DNA from: an uncultured Bacilli bacterium
GTDB lineage: Bacteria; Bacillota_I; Bacilli_A; RF39; UBA660
Assembly: GCA_949505625.1 (NCBI GenBank)
Contig: CATBQD010000004.1
Coordinates: 1 to 64,000, forward strand
DNA: 64,000 nt
Direction of reading: 5' to 3'
Shown here piece by piece: positions 1 through 9,194 of this stretch. Below the pieces are notes generated by a model that did not search any database, had not been told where the DNA came from, and saw only the letters and a list, made by a program, of their open reading frames with translations. Both the position numbers and the translations under genes were made by a program. Numbering within the stretch: the stretch's first letter is position 1; every line of letters starts with the position of its first letter.

Positions 1-1656
1 TTTTATTTGGTCTAACGTTTCTTGATATGGGAATTCTTTTTCAAACGCTAATTGTTCTTCTGAATCTTTTTCAAATGCATATCCCTCTATCGATTCTCTT
101 GAGGCATAAAGTTCTAATAATTCTCCTGCTATGCTTTCAGCTCTTTCTCTTGCTTTTAACTTTTTCTTTTGCCATTCTGTTCCACCTAATTTATTTAATT
201 TTGGAATGGCTGTATCTTTGGAAGAATATTTATGGATAAATTCTATTTTTTCTACGGGTACATATAAATGGTCTCCATCTTTATATTCAATATTTAGATA
301 ATCTTTTTTAAATCCGTTTTTCATAAGTGTTTTTAATCCACAATATTTTCCAATTCCATGAGCTACATGAACAACATAATCCCCTTCTTCTAAACTAGAT
401 AAATTCTTTATTTTTGTTCCAATTTTAAAGTTACTTTTATATTTACTAGAATAATCTTGTTTCGCAAATAATTCTCGTTCACTAATAATAACATAATTCT
501 GAAATATAAATCCTTGAGTGATTGGATAAATGACGATATTGATTGCATTTTCAGTGATTTCTTCTATAGATGTAAAAATTAAAGGTATATCATTCCATTC
601 CTCTAATAGTTTATTTACTTGATAGCGATTTGATACACAAATAATAACAGTTTTCTTTTTATATTTTAAAATTTCTGCCTTTATTTTTTCACTAGTTCCA
701 TGGAACATTTCTAATTCTTGAGATTGAAACTTTTCTATTTTATTTTCCTTATTTATTTGATTATCAAAATTATTTAAATATAACATATCATTTGCTTTTA
801 TATTTTCTAAGGAATGCATATAAGGATATTTTTCATGGTTGTTACATTGATATTCAAAGATTTCTTCACAGAGCGTTTGATATCCTCTACTAATATCTTC
901 ATAATTTTCAAAAGCTAATATAGGATTATCTAAAAACTCTAATAACATTGATGGTTTGATATAATTTCCTAATTCTCTCTGTTTTGGTTCTATTTCTAAA
1001 ACTTCATTTACTAAAAATTCTGTATTCGGAGTAATCGCTATTTCTTCTATCTCTCTGATTGTTAACTGACTATCGATATTAAATTCCCTGATTGAATCTA
1101 TTTCATCTCCCCATAATTCGATACGAATTGGGTGATTTTCTCCAAGCGGGAAAATATCTAACACAAATCCTCTGATTGCAATTTCTCCTGTTTTATTTAC
1201 GATAGTTTCTTTTGTATAACCGAGTTTTAATAATTGTTCTATTAAAGTATGCATGTCAATTTGTTCATGAATGCGCAATGTGATTCTTGAATTTTGATAA
1301 ATTTCTTTTGATGGCAGAAAGCGTAGAAATCCCATTAAATTAGTTACAACAATACCAGAACCTTTTGAAGTTAATTGATTTAAAGTTTCTAATCTTGTTA
1401 CTTTTAATTCAGGACTAATTGCCAAAGCTTCACTAGTAAGAAAATCATCCATTGGAAAAAAATATACTTGTTCTGTATATTTACTTAGTCTTTGATAACA
1501 TCGATTTGCTTCATATAAACTATTCGTTACAAGTAATATATTTCTTTTTTGCTGTTTCCATAATTGAAACAAATATATCATTTTTAATTCTTGGGTTAAT
1601 CCTATTATTTCTCCAGATGTTTGAACAATTGGAAATAAGGAATGAAAAAGTTTCAT
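1..1656 (-). CDS. mfd: Transcription-repair coupling factor Mfd, N-terminal part (cut by window edge)
   Basis: Mfd removes RNA polymerase stalled at DNA lesions and recruits UvrA. My reverse-strand translation gives an open frame of 552 codons from an ATG at 1656, preceded by AGGAGGC. The start reads MKLFHSLFPIVQTSGE. It continues through the UvrB-homology region (FFPMDDFLTSEALAISPELK) to a CarD-like RNA-polymerase-interaction domain, visible as LEEGDYVVHVAHGIGKY. The frame runs off the window before the translocase motor motifs, so about half of a usual 1150-residue protein is present. It lies just downstream of pth on the same strand, as in Bacillus. The stop codon lies outside the window. 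Confidence 0.93.
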   Translation of the reverse strand, partial: MKLFHSLFPIVQTSGEIIGLTQELKMIYLFQLWKQQKRNILLVTNSLYEANRCYQRLSKYTEQVYFFPMDDFLTSEALAISPELKVTRLETLNQLTSKGSGIVVTNLMGFLRFLPSKEIYQNSRITLRIHEQIDMHTLIEQLLKLGYTKETIVNKTGEIAIRGFVLDIFPLGENHPIRIELWGDEIDSIREFNIDSQLTIREIEEIAITPNTEFLVNEVLEIEPKQRELGNYIKPSMLLEFLDNPILAFENYEDISRGYQTLCEEIFEYQCNNHEKYPYMHSLENIKANDMLYLNNFDNQINKENKIEKFQSQELEMFHGTSEKIKAEILKYKKKTVIICVSNRYQVNKLLEEWNDIPLIFTSIEEITENAINIVIYPITQGFIFQNYVIISERELFAKQDYSSKYKSNFKIGTKIKNLSSLEEGDYVVHVAHGIGKYCGLKTLMKNGFKKDYLNIEYKDGDHLYVPVEKIEFIHKYSSKDTAIPKLNKLGGTEWQKKKLKARERAESIAGELLELYASRESIEGYAFEKDSEEQLAFEKEFPYQETLDQIK

Positions 1657-1701
1657 AAAATGCCTCCTATACGCCAAAAAAGTGACACTTTTGTATCACA
1701 A

Positions 1702-2262
1702 CTATTTTTTATTATATTTATTCATGACATTTTCAAAGGAATTGATACAAAAATCATCAAAAATGTCAGTTACTGTATTTAGTACACTATCTATTTTTTC
1801 CCTTTCTTCTAACGAAAAACGGCCTAATACATAATCTTTTGTATCATAGTTTTTATTATTTGAAATTCCTATTTTTAGCCTCTTATATTCTTGAGTTTTT
1901 AAATGAAGTTCTATATTTTTTAACCCATTATGGCCACCTGAACTGCCTTTATATTTTAACTTAATTTTTCCAGTTGGCATATCTAAATCATCACTAATTA
2001 CCAAAATATCAGAAATTTCTATTTTATAATATTGCATCAAAGCTTTTACTGCTTCTCCTGATTGGTTCATATAAGTTTGAGGTTTCAATAATAATATTTT
2101 TTCATGATTCTTTTCAAAAATTGTATAAATCCCATTTCCCTTTTTTGAATCCAAAGAAACATGATTTTTCAGAGCTATTTTATCAATTGCCATAAAGCCA
2201 ATATTATGTCTTGTATTTTCATATTCTTTTCCAGGATTTCCTAATCCAACTATCATTTTCAT
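1702..2262 (-). CDS. pth: Peptidyl-tRNA hydrolase
   Basis: Hydrolyses the ester bond of peptidyl-tRNA released by stalled ribosomes, recycling tRNA in the cytosol. The 186-residue length is normal. The N-terminus MIVGLGNPGKEYENTRHNIG carries the family Asn and catalytic His (RHNIGF), and the KPQTYMNQSGEAV and GGHNGLKN motifs are both present. The two Met codons at the start (MKM) make the exact start ambiguous by two residues. The start overlaps the stop of rsmI by 4 nt, indicating translational coupling, and mfd follows after 45 bp. Confidence 0.96.
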   Translation of the reverse strand: MKMIVGLGNPGKEYENTRHNIGFMAIDKIALKNHVSLDSKKGNGIYTIFEKNHEKILLLKPQTYMNQSGEAVKALMQYYKIEISDILVISDDLDMPTGKIKLKYKGSSGGHNGLKNIELHLKTQEYKRLKIGISNNKNYDTKDYVLGRFSLEEREKIDSVLNTVTDIFDDFCINSFENVMNKYNKK

Positions 2263-3110
2263 AAATCCACCTGCTTTATTTGATGATAAATATTATAAAC
2301 TTCACTTGTTTTTACATTTCTATCTTTCGCTACTTTTTTAATTGCTTCTTTTACTGTATAACCTTGAGTTAAATAAATATTAACATGGTCTATCACAGAT
2401 AAGGAATCATAATTTTTTTCATCATGATTTCCTGATACAACCAACACCATCTCTCCTTTGGCTTCCGCTATCTCTACTAATACATTGCTAATTTTTCCCC
2501 GATAGACTTCTTCAAACTTTTTTGTAATTTCTCTAGAAATACTAATATCTCTTTCTCCAAAAATATCTATCATATTTTTTAATGTATCTTTTATTCGATG
2601 AGGCGCTTCATAAAAAATAATTGTATAAGGAATTTCTTTTAAATTTTCTAGTTCCTTTTTTCTTTTACTTTCTTTACTATTTAGAAATCCATAAAATAGA
2701 AAAGGATTCGGTTCTAATCCTGATGAGGTAAGTGCTGGAATAAGCGCTGTTGCTCCTGGAAGTGATACAACATTATATCCAGCTTCTATCGCTACTTTTG
2801 ATAATGCATATCCTGGGTCACTAATAATTGGTGTTCCTCTATCACTCGCTAGTCCCACATTTTTTCCATCTTTTAAAAACTGAATTAATTTTTCACTATT
2901 TTGTTTTTCATTATGTTCATGATTCGCGATTAAAGGCTTTTTAATATTTAAACTTTTTAATAGCTGTCCTGTTACTCTTGTATCTTCAGAAAATATAACA
3001 TCTACAAAATCTAATATTTTAATCGTTCTAAGTGTTATATCATCCATATTTCCAATCGGAGTTGGAATCAAGTATAAAGTTGGACTATTGTCATAACTCT
3101 TCTGTGACAT
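2259..3110 (-). CDS. rsmI: 16S rRNA (cytidine1402-2'-O)-methyltransferase RsmI
   Basis: SAM-dependent methylation of C1402 in the ribosomal P site. The 283-residue protein has the tetrapyrrole-methylase fold: TLYLIPTPIGNMDDITLR near residue 11, SEDTRVTGQLL, then LASDRGTPIISDPGYAL and LPGATALIPAL. The C-terminal HTH-like extension (YTVKEAIKKVAKDRN) is also typical. It sits between the TrmN6-like gene and pth in a tight leftward operon and overlaps pth by 4 nt. RsmI is usually near ricT/yabB in Bacilli, so the context agrees. Confidence 0.95.
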   Translation of the reverse strand: MSQKSYDNSPTLYLIPTPIGNMDDITLRTIKILDFVDVIFSEDTRVTGQLLKSLNIKKPLIANHEHNEKQNSEKLIQFLKDGKNVGLASDRGTPIISDPGYALSKVAIEAGYNVVSLPGATALIPALTSSGLEPNPFLFYGFLNSKESKRKKELENLKEIPYTIIFYEAPHRIKDTLKNMIDIFGERDISISREITKKFEEVYRGKISNVLVEIAEAKGEMVLVVSGNHDEKNYDSLSVIDHVNIYLTQGYTVKEAIKKVAKDRNVKTSEVYNIYHQIKQVDL

Positions 3111-3123
3111 TTTCTCACCTCAC

Positions 3124-3861
3124 TTATGAAAAATATTTCATTACCTCTTCTGTATAACTTCCATCTTTTTGATGCACATACAATGGTGGAAGTATTTTTA
3201 ATCCTGGATTTCCATTCTTTTTTCCTTCTATTAACAATATATGACTATTTTCATTTTGATTTGGATATACATATTGAATTCGTTTCGGTTCTATATTATT
3301 CTTTCTCATTTCTACCAAAATATCAACTAATCGCTCTGGTCTATGAACTAAGGCTATCACGCCTTGATTCTTTAGTAGTTTTCGCGCTAATTTTAGTACA
3401 TCTTCTAAAGTTAGTGTTACTTCATGGCGTGCTATTGTTTTCTCATCCTTTTCATTAAAATGAGAATTTTCTGATACCTTGAAAAATGGTGGATTACAAG
3501 TAATTACATCATATTGGTCTGTTTCAAATGGATAACTCCTTATATCATCATGTATAATTTGAATCTGGTTTTCTAAATGATTTAATACTATAGATTTCTG
3601 CGCTAATTCAGCACTTTTCTTTTGAATTTCGATACCTGTTATTTGAGCATCCGTTTTTGTTGATAAAATAAGAGGAATTGGAGCATTACCAGTACCTATA
3701 TCTAATATCTTTTTTATATTTTTATTGATTGTAACAAAGTTAGGTAATAGGACTGAATCAATTGAAAATCGAAAACTATCACTATCTTGAATAATTTTTA
3801 AATTTTCATATCCTAATAAATAATTAATGGTTTCCACAAATTTCTTCTTCTCTGATTCCAA
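3124..3861 (-). CDS. tRNA1(Val) (adenine37-N6)-methyltransferase-like protein
   Basis: Class I SAM-dependent methyltransferase of the YabB/TrmN6 family, which in Escherichia coli methylates A37 of tRNA-Val. The SAM-binding loop is ILDIGTGNAPIPLIL near residue 51 and the N6-adenine catalytic motif is NPPFFK near residue 123. Length (245 aa) is standard. The start given overlaps ricT by 38 nt. A GTG eight codons later (3837) would shorten the overlap and may be the true start. The substrate is inferred from family membership only. Confidence 0.85.
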   Translation of the reverse strand: MESEKKKFVETINYLLGYENLKIIQDSDSFRFSIDSVLLPNFVTINKNIKKILDIGTGNAPIPLILSTKTDAQITGIEIQKKSAELAQKSIVLNHLENQIQIIHDDIRSYPFETDQYDVITCNPPFFKVSENSHFNEKDEKTIARHEVTLTLEDVLKLARKLLKNQGVIALVHRPERLVDILVEMRKNNIEPKRIQYVYPNQNENSHILLIEGKKNGNPGLKILPPLYVHQKDGSYTEEVMKYFS

Positions 3862-4615
3862 TTCCTGGAATTTCCACAGAATATTTTTTATTCAAAATAT
3901 CAACAGATACTACTTTTCCACTACCTTCTTTTGTTTCTACAGTTTCCCCAATTTTAGGTAAGCATTTTCTACATTCTGAATAGGTTTCATCTTCATATTT
4001 TAGACAACATAATAGTCTTCCACAGGCTCCGTTTATTTTGGTTTGATTGAGAGATATATTTTGGTTTTTGGCCATATTAATAGAAACAGATTCAAAGTCT
4101 TTTAAAAAACAAGAGCAACATAATGGTCTTCCACATGGTCCTATTCCACCAATTTCTTTTGCTTTATCACGAACTCCTACTTGTCGTAATTCAATTCTCG
4201 TTTTATATATAGACGCTAATTCTTTGGCTAAATTTCTAAAGTCAATTCTAGAATCAGCTAAAAATCGAAATACAAGTTGTGTTCTATCAAATGTATAACT
4301 AGCATCTATTATCTGCATATTTAAATGTTCTTTTTGCGCTAATTCTTTGCATTTTTTTAAAGCTTCTATTGCATCTTTTACATTTTTCTTATTGGCATAA
4401 TAATCTTGTTTTGTTGCAATTCTTATTACGTTTTTTAACGGAGATATCAATTTTTTTTCTTCTATAGAAAAAGCTTCTTTTATTACTTTACCAAATTGTT
4501 GTCCTTTATCGGTTTCTACAATAACTGTAATATTATTTTTTAATTTCAAATTATTTGGAGAAAAATAATACATTCTTCCTTTTTCCTCAAATGAAATTCC
4601 TACTACTTCAATCAT
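3824..4615 (-). CDS. ricT: PSP1 / RicT (YaaT) family protein
   Basis: In Bacillus, RicT (YaaT) works with RicA and RicF in an iron-sulfur complex that stimulates RNase Y-dependent mRNA processing and influences sporulation and competence. The 263-residue protein has the PSP1 domain with its conserved cysteines: GPCGRPLCCSCFL near residue 160, ACGRLLCCLKYE near 197 and CRKC near 215. It directly follows holB, with a 1-nt stop/start overlap, the same order as holB-yaaT-yabA in Bacillus. yabA is missing here and the TrmN6-like gene follows directly. Confidence 0.92.
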   Translation of the reverse strand: MIEVVGISFEEKGRMYYFSPNNLKLKNNITVIVETDKGQQFGKVIKEAFSIEEKKLISPLKNVIRIATKQDYYANKKNVKDAIEALKKCKELAQKEHLNMQIIDASYTFDRTQLVFRFLADSRIDFRNLAKELASIYKTRIELRQVGVRDKAKEIGGIGPCGRPLCCSCFLKDFESVSINMAKNQNISLNQTKINGACGRLLCCLKYEDETYSECRKCLPKIGETVETKEGSGKVVSVDILNKKYSVEIPGIGIREEEICGNH

Positions 4616-5580
4616 TACCTCACCACCTTTGTTAATTCCAATATTAATTTATCAATTAAGAGATTGTTATTCATGTTTATTTTTATTTTCTTTTTTAATT
4701 CCATTATGATATTAATTTTTTTAGATATTTGTTCCATTTCATTTTTGAAAGCTAGTTCATTTATAAGGTTTTGCTCATCAAAGAATATATGTAAATTTCT
4801 TTCGCATTTCACATTCAATATATCGTTATAGAAAAACGTCATGATATCAAAAGCTAATAAAAATTCTTCCTTTTCTTTTATGGTTGTATGCCAAAGTTTA
4901 TTAGTATAAAGCAGAGTATCTATTCCTTTTTTTTCTACATATTCTACAAAGTGTATTACCTGATGAATAAAATTATAATATTTTTCTTTTTCTTCCTCTA
5001 TTTTTAAATCAAAAATATTATTTTTTATATATATCTGTGCTCTTGATATTGTTGTTTCTTCTATACTTTCTTTTTTCTCTTTTGTTAAAGATAAAATCTG
5101 ACAACGACTTCGTATTGTTTCTAAAACTTGAAATATATTTCCAGTTGTTAAAATTGCTATAATACCTTCCTCTGGTTCCTCTAAAAATTTAAGTAATGAA
5201 TTTGCGGCCGCTTTATTTAGACGTTCTACTTGATGAATAATATATATTTTATATAATCCTTCTAAAGATTTTTTACTGAATTCTTCTTGAAGCTCGTCCA
5301 TCTGTTCCTTTTTAATCCAAAGACCATCTGGTTCAATAATTTTTAACTCAATATAGTTAAAATCAGCAATTTTTTGACATTGTGTACATTGTCCACAATC
5401 TAAATTATTAGTTTTATGAGAAGGACATAATAGATATTTTACAAAGGAAAGTACCATTTGCTCACCAAAAACACAATTTTTGGTGTCTATTAAATATGCA
5501 TGAGATAATTTATTATTTACCACCGCATTTTTCATCATCTGATATACAATTGGCTGTTTTTCTTTGTAATCATCTAACAT
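4615..5580 (-). CDS. holB: DNA polymerase III delta-prime subunit
   Basis: Clamp-loader subunit that helps load the DnaN sliding clamp. It has the AAA-like fold with a zinc-binding cluster near residue 55-72 (CGQCTQCQKI preceded by a distal Cys), LSHAYLID near residue 25, KAAANSLLKFLEEPEE, and the arginine-finger region TIRSRCQIL. A GTG at 5589 would add three residues, but it lies inside the ribosome binding site AGGTGAT, so I chose the ATG at 5580. The protein is about 321 residues, the usual size. It is followed by ricT and preceded by bofA. Confidence 0.92.
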   Translation of the reverse strand: MLDDYKEKQPIVYQMMKNAVVNNKLSHAYLIDTKNCVFGEQMVLSFVKYLLCPSHKTNNLDCGQCTQCQKIADFNYIELKIIEPDGLWIKKEQMDELQEEFSKKSLEGLYKIYIIHQVERLNKAAANSLLKFLEEPEEGIIAILTTGNIFQVLETIRSRCQILSLTKEKKESIEETTISRAQIYIKNNIFDLKIEEEKEKYYNFIHQVIHFVEYVEKKGIDTLLYTNKLWHTTIKEKEEFLLAFDIMTFFYNDILNVKCERNLHIFFDEQNLINELAFKNEMEQISKKINIIMELKKKIKINMNNNLLIDKLILELTKVVR

Positions 5581-5595
5581 ATATATCACCTACTT

Positions 5596-5784
5596 TTAAA
5601 AAACTGCTAATAAAATAACTAAAAATCCAAATAAGGCAGGAAGCCCCAATATAGAAATTGTCAAAACTGTTATAAAATTTAATGGAATACTAATATTGAG
5701 TGGAGCTACTATTAAGTTAAATCCATATAGTAAAAAACCACTCACTACAATTTTCTTAAAAAAAGAAAATATTTTTTTTATCAT
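5596..5784 (-). CDS. BofA family small membrane protein (pro-sigma-K processing inhibitor family)
   Basis: This 62-residue protein has two hydrophobic segments (about residues 11-28 and 36-60) and the family pattern PLNFITVLTISILGLPALFG. In Bacillus, BofA holds the intramembrane protease SpoIVFB inactive in the outer forespore membrane. The position after recR matches the recR-yaaL-bofA order of Bacillus, which strengthens the call. It is shorter than Bacillus BofA (87 aa) and lacks an N-terminal part. Its presence is one of four sporulation signs in the window. Confidence 0.8.
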   Translation of the reverse strand: MIKKIFSFFKKIVVSGFLLYGFNLIVAPLNISIPLNFITVLTISILGLPALFGFLVILLAVF

Positions 5785-5814
5785 ATTATCACCACTATAA
5801 TTTATGATAATATT

Positions 5815-6435
5815 TTAAGAATTATTTTCCTCTTTATTCGATATTTTTTTTCTATCCTCTAAAGCCATTTCTAACGTTAATGTATCTATATAATCCATAT
5901 CTGCTCCGAGTGGAACACCATGCGCTATTTTAGAAACAACTACATCTTTTTTCTCTAATAATTTTAGTATATAAAGAGAGGTCGTCTCTCCTTCAATACT
6001 CGGTTTCACCGCAATTATTACTTCTTTGATTTTATCTTTTTCAATTCTATCAATTAATGATTCTATTTTTATATCTTCTGGGTTAATTCCATCTAATGGC
6101 GATATCAACCCATCTAGTACATGATATAGTCCATGATAAGAACCCAACTTTTCAAAAAGTGCTACATTTTTAGGGTCTTCTACGACACAGACGATATCGC
6201 GTTCTCTTGTACTATCTTTACAAATACTACATACTTCTTCTTCTGATAAATTATTACAAACTTCACATCTTCTAATTTTCGTTTTGGTATTCTCTAATGA
6301 TTCAGAAAATAAATGAATTATTTCTTCATCCAAATTTAACGTAGAAAGCGCTAAACGTTCTGCTGTTTTTTCACCAATTCCTGGAAGTTTCTTAAAACAT
6401 TCAATCAGATGTTTAATTGTTGCTGGATAATTCAT
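5815..6435 (-). CDS. recR: Recombination mediator protein RecR
   Basis: RecR works with RecO and RecF in loading RecA at gaps. The chosen start MNYPATIKHLIECFKKLPGI lies 2 nt after the ebfC stop. An upstream in-frame extension of 20 codons overlaps ebfC and lacks family similarity. The HhH motif is LPGIGEKTAERLAL, the zinc finger is CEVCNNLSEEEVCSIC, and the Toprim domain has VEDPKNVALFEKLG and a C-terminal HGVPLGADMDYID. Length (206 aa) is normal. It is part of the dnaX-ebfC-recR operon. Confidence 0.95.
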   Translation of the reverse strand: MNYPATIKHLIECFKKLPGIGEKTAERLALSTLNLDEEIIHLFSESLENTKTKIRRCEVCNNLSEEEVCSICKDSTRERDIVCVVEDPKNVALFEKLGSYHGLYHVLDGLISPLDGINPEDIKIESLIDRIEKDKIKEVIIAVKPSIEGETTSLYILKLLEKKDVVVSKIAHGVPLGADMDYIDTLTLEMALEDRKKISNKEENNS

Positions 6436-6436
6436 T

Positions 6437-6733
6437 TTAGAAAAGTCCTGGAAGTCCTTGTGTATATTTTCCCATTTTTTGTTCTGTAGTATCATCTACT
6501 TTTTTTAGTGCTTCATTTGTTGCAACTAAAATCATATCTTCTAACATTTCAATATCATCTTTATCTAAAGAGTCTTGTTCAATTTTTACATTCAATACTT
6601 CTTTTTTTCCATTTACTTTTACTGTTACAAATGAGGAACTTCCTTCAAATTCCATTTTATCTATTTTTTCTTTTTCTTCCATCATATCTTTTTGTAATTT
6701 TTGTGCTTGTTTCATCATTGCTTGTATATTCAT
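6437..6733 (-). CDS. ebfC: YbaB/EbfC family nucleoid-associated protein
   Basis: Small dimeric DNA-binding protein, 98 residues, nearly always encoded between dnaX and recR. The sequence MNIQAMMKQAQKLQKDM starts the long N-terminal helix, and VTVKVNGKKEVLNVKI forms the conserved beta strand. The C-terminus GLPGLF is typical of the family. It follows dnaX by 11 bp and its stop is 2 nt from the recR start. The family's exact cellular role is still debated. Confidence 0.94.
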   Translation of the reverse strand: MNIQAMMKQAQKLQKDMMEEKEKIDKMEFEGSSSFVTVKVNGKKEVLNVKIEQDSLDKDDIEMLEDMILVATNEALKKVDDTTEQKMGKYTQGLPGLF

Positions 6734-6744
6734 TTTATCCTCTC

Positions 6745-8460
6745 CTATTCGCTATATTCTATAATATCTCCAAACATACTTTCTATTTTATTTTTTTCTT
6801 CTTTTGCTTCTTTCAAAGTTGATTGATTTTTATATTCTGGTTCTTCTTGCCATTCATAAGTTTTTAGCTTTGAATTAAATTCTTGTTTTATTTCATTCCA
6901 ATTATTTATATTGGTTGCAACTACTTTTATTTCTTCTGCATATGATTTTTTTATAATAGTTTCTATTGTTTGCCAATTATGGTTGAATAAATATTCCATT
7001 GGCTCATCTTTATATACAAAAATCATATATCCTTTTCCTGCCGCTTTCAACTCGCCATCTAAAATCAATGAAGCCCATTGACTACAATTTTCATCTGCTA
7101 AACAGGTAGAAATCATATTTATTTTTTCTTTATATTCTAGAAGTTGCTTCCTATTAAAAATACATAGAGTATTATTAATTCTTATTTTTTTTATTTTTTC
7201 TAATCTAATTTCATCTTCTTTTGCGTCATTTTCTTCTATTTCAACAGTTTTTCTTTTATTTTCAACGGTTTTTTCAATTTGCGTTTTTTCTACACTAAAC
7301 ACCTTTTTTGGCTCTTTTTCTTCGTTTTCTACTATTTTTGGTTCTTTTTCCTCTATTTTTTCTCTTTTTTCTACTTTTTTTTCTTCGCTCTGAGATAAAT
7401 TTAACATTTTTATCAAATGTAATTCCAAAGTTATTTTTTCATTATCAGAATTTTTCATTTCATAAATTGCCTCTGAAAATTGATGAATATAATTTAATAA
7501 TAAATCTTGATTCATATTTTGACCTAATTCTGAATAATTTTGTTGTTCTGATTCATCAAAATAATTAGGCGCTATTTGAAATACTAATATATTTCTTAAA
7601 TAATAAATCAATTCTTCTACCAGTTTTATTAAATTCTTACCTTTATCGTCCAATTCATCAAACTTTTTCAACAAATTCGTAATATCATTATTTAATATTA
7701 ATTTTATAATATCGTTCATTTCTTGATTTCCAATAGTTCCATTAATATCATGTACATCCTGACATGTTATATTATTTGGGCAATAAGAAATAACTTGGTC
7801 TAATAAACTAATAGAATCTCTCATTCCACCTTGGGATAAGATTGCTATTTCTTTTAAGGCTGCGTCCTCAATATTGATATTTTCTTGTTCTACTATTTTT
7901 TTCAAATTTTCTATTATTTTATTTACGCTGATTTTTTTGAAATCAAATCGTTGGCATCTTGATAGTATCGTCGCGGGAATCTTATGAGCTTCTGTTGTCG
8001 CTAAGATAAACAAAATATGTGACGGTGGTTCTTCCAATGTTTTTAATAAAGCATTAAAGGCTCCAGTACTTAACATATGTACCTCATCGATAATATAAAC
8101 TTTGTATTTGCTATTAGAAGGTACTAAATTAACTTTACTTTTTAATTCTCTAATTTCATCTACCCCATTATTAGAAGCTGCATCTATTTCAATGATATCT
8201 GTACTTTGTTTATTATTTATTTGAATACAACTATCACATTCATTACAAGGCTCTAACCCCTTTAGATTTTGGCAATTAATTGTTTTAGCCAATATTTTTG
8301 CAGTACTGGTTTTTCCCGTTCCTCTCGGTCCAGAGAATAGATAAGCATGTGTTAATTTATTATTGGTTATTGCATTTTTCAAAGTTTGAACAATTGTATC
8401 TTGCCCAACAACATCATCAAATCTAGATGGCCTATATTTTCTATATAATGCTTGATACAT
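6745..8460 (-). CDS. dnaX: DNA polymerase III subunits gamma/tau
   Basis: Clamp-loader ATPase that couples helicase and polymerases. The start MYQALYRKYRPSRFDDVVGQ at 8460 has a strong GGAGGTGG binding site. An upstream extension of 19 codons has no family similarity. The AAA+ core has Walker A GPRGTGKTSTAK near residue 45, a four-Cys zinc module ending CNECDSC, IDEVHMLSTGAFNALLK, and sensor and arginine-finger residues. From about residue 375 there is a highly charged Lys/Glu linker, then a tau-like tail (LDGELKAAGKGYMIF). The length of 571 residues is usual for Bacilli. I did not identify a programmed frameshift site. Confidence 0.95.
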   Translation of the reverse strand: MYQALYRKYRPSRFDDVVGQDTIVQTLKNAITNNKLTHAYLFSGPRGTGKTSTAKILAKTINCQNLKGLEPCNECDSCIQINNKQSTDIIEIDAASNNGVDEIRELKSKVNLVPSNSKYKVYIIDEVHMLSTGAFNALLKTLEEPPSHILFILATTEAHKIPATILSRCQRFDFKKISVNKIIENLKKIVEQENINIEDAALKEIAILSQGGMRDSISLLDQVISYCPNNITCQDVHDINGTIGNQEMNDIIKLILNNDITNLLKKFDELDDKGKNLIKLVEELIYYLRNILVFQIAPNYFDESEQQNYSELGQNMNQDLLLNYIHQFSEAIYEMKNSDNEKITLELHLIKMLNLSQSEEKKVEKREKIEEKEPKIVENEEKEPKKVFSVEKTQIEKTVENKRKTVEIEENDAKEDEIRLEKIKKIRINNTLCIFNRKQLLEYKEKINMISTCLADENCSQWASLILDGELKAAGKGYMIFVYKDEPMEYLFNHNWQTIETIIKKSYAEEIKVVATNINNWNEIKQEFNSKLKTYEWQEEPEYKNQSTLKEAKEEKNKIESMFGDIIEYSE

Positions 8461-8525
8461 ATTCCACCTCCAAACAGTTTTATTATAACACAAATTTAAG
8501 CCATAATAAAAGGTCAAACTTCTAT

Positions 8526-8972
8526 TTAACCTCTTTTCTCTTTGAAAAACTTTTTTAGCAAACTAGCTGCTTCTTTCTCACAAACTCCAGTCTCGATTAT
8601 TGGCACATGATTATTTTTTTCATTGTTCAGTTTATTTAAACTTTCTATATATCCAAATTTAGGACTTGATGTAGCATATACAATTCTTTTAATTCTAGAT
8701 TGTATGATTGCCCCTGCACACATTAGGCACGGTTCTAACGTAATATATAGTGTACATTCCTCTAAGTGCCAATTTTTAAAATACTCACACGCTTCTTTTA
8801 TTACTAATATTTCTGCATGGTCTATCGCATTTTTATTTACTTCTTTTCTATTGTGATTTTTTGCGATAATTTTATTATCATATACTAGCACTGCACCTAC
8901 TGGAACATCTCCATTTTTATATGCGAGTTCTGCTTCTTTTAATGCTTCTCCCATATAATATTTATCTTGCAA
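8526..8972 (-). CDS. tadA: tRNA-specific adenosine deaminase TadA
   Basis: Converts A34 to inosine in tRNA-Arg(ACG). The 148-residue protein has the zinc and catalytic site DHAEILVIKEA (HAE) near residue 52 and the PCLMCAGAI motif (PCxxC) near residue 81. Upstream lies the SRP RNA and downstream dnaX. In Bacillus subtilis the order is tadA-scr-dnaX, so here the SRP RNA has moved to the other side of tadA. The start MQDKYYMGEALKEAELAYKN is well supported by family alignment. Confidence 0.95.
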   Translation of the reverse strand: MQDKYYMGEALKEAELAYKNGDVPVGAVLVYDNKIIAKNHNRKEVNKNAIDHAEILVIKEACEYFKNWHLEECTLYITLEPCLMCAGAIIQSRIKRIVYATSSPKFGYIESLNKLNNEKNNHVPIIETGVCEKEAASLLKKFFKEKRG

Positions 8973-8990
8973 GCTATCACATCCTTATAC

Positions 8991-9073
8991 AAAAAAATGA
9001 CACACACACTTAGAGGTTCTTAAGGCTGCTATCTTCCAATTCTGACCTGGTTCAAACATAAATGTTGTGTCAT
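8991..9073 (-). ncRNA. ffs: Signal recognition particle RNA (small bacterial type)
   Basis: Reading the minus strand, the apical core ACCAGGTCAGAATTGGAAG continues into ATAGCAGCC. It matches the SRP domain IV core, with the canonical GTCC/GGA pairs replaced by AATT/GAT around the GGAA loop, so the apical stem is conserved by covariation. Distal segments ATGACACA (9073 side) and TGTGTCAT (8997 side) pair to close a single hairpin of about 77 nt, followed by a T-run at 8991-8996. No Alu domain is visible, so it is the short 4.5S-like form. It lies beside tadA as in many Bacilli. A -10-like TATTCT lies upstream of its 5' end. Confidence 0.88.
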
Positions 9074-9116
9074 ATATAGAATATATCATTTGAAGATTAT
9101 TTGCAAACAAATTTAA

Positions 9117-9132
9117 TGTTCCACGTGAAACA
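9117..9132 (+). other. parS site 1 (ParB binding)
   Basis: Exact match to the 16-bp consensus TGTTCCACGTGAAACA. This is the first of three copies in 94 bp. Confidence 0.93.
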
Positions 9133-9153
9133 TTGTCTTTTTTCTGCCTTCGA

Positions 9154-9169
9154 TGTTTCACGTGGAACA
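9154..9169 (-). other. parS site 2 (ParB binding)
   Basis: TGTTTCACGTGGAACA on the plus strand, the exact reverse complement of site 1. Confidence 0.93.
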
Positions 9170-9194
9170 TTGTCTTAAATTTTTTAATTTTATA

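Noticed and set aside
27-1658. Short plus-strand frames at the window start
   Set aside because: They are antisense shadows of mfd, whose minus-strand frame is continuous and recognisable.
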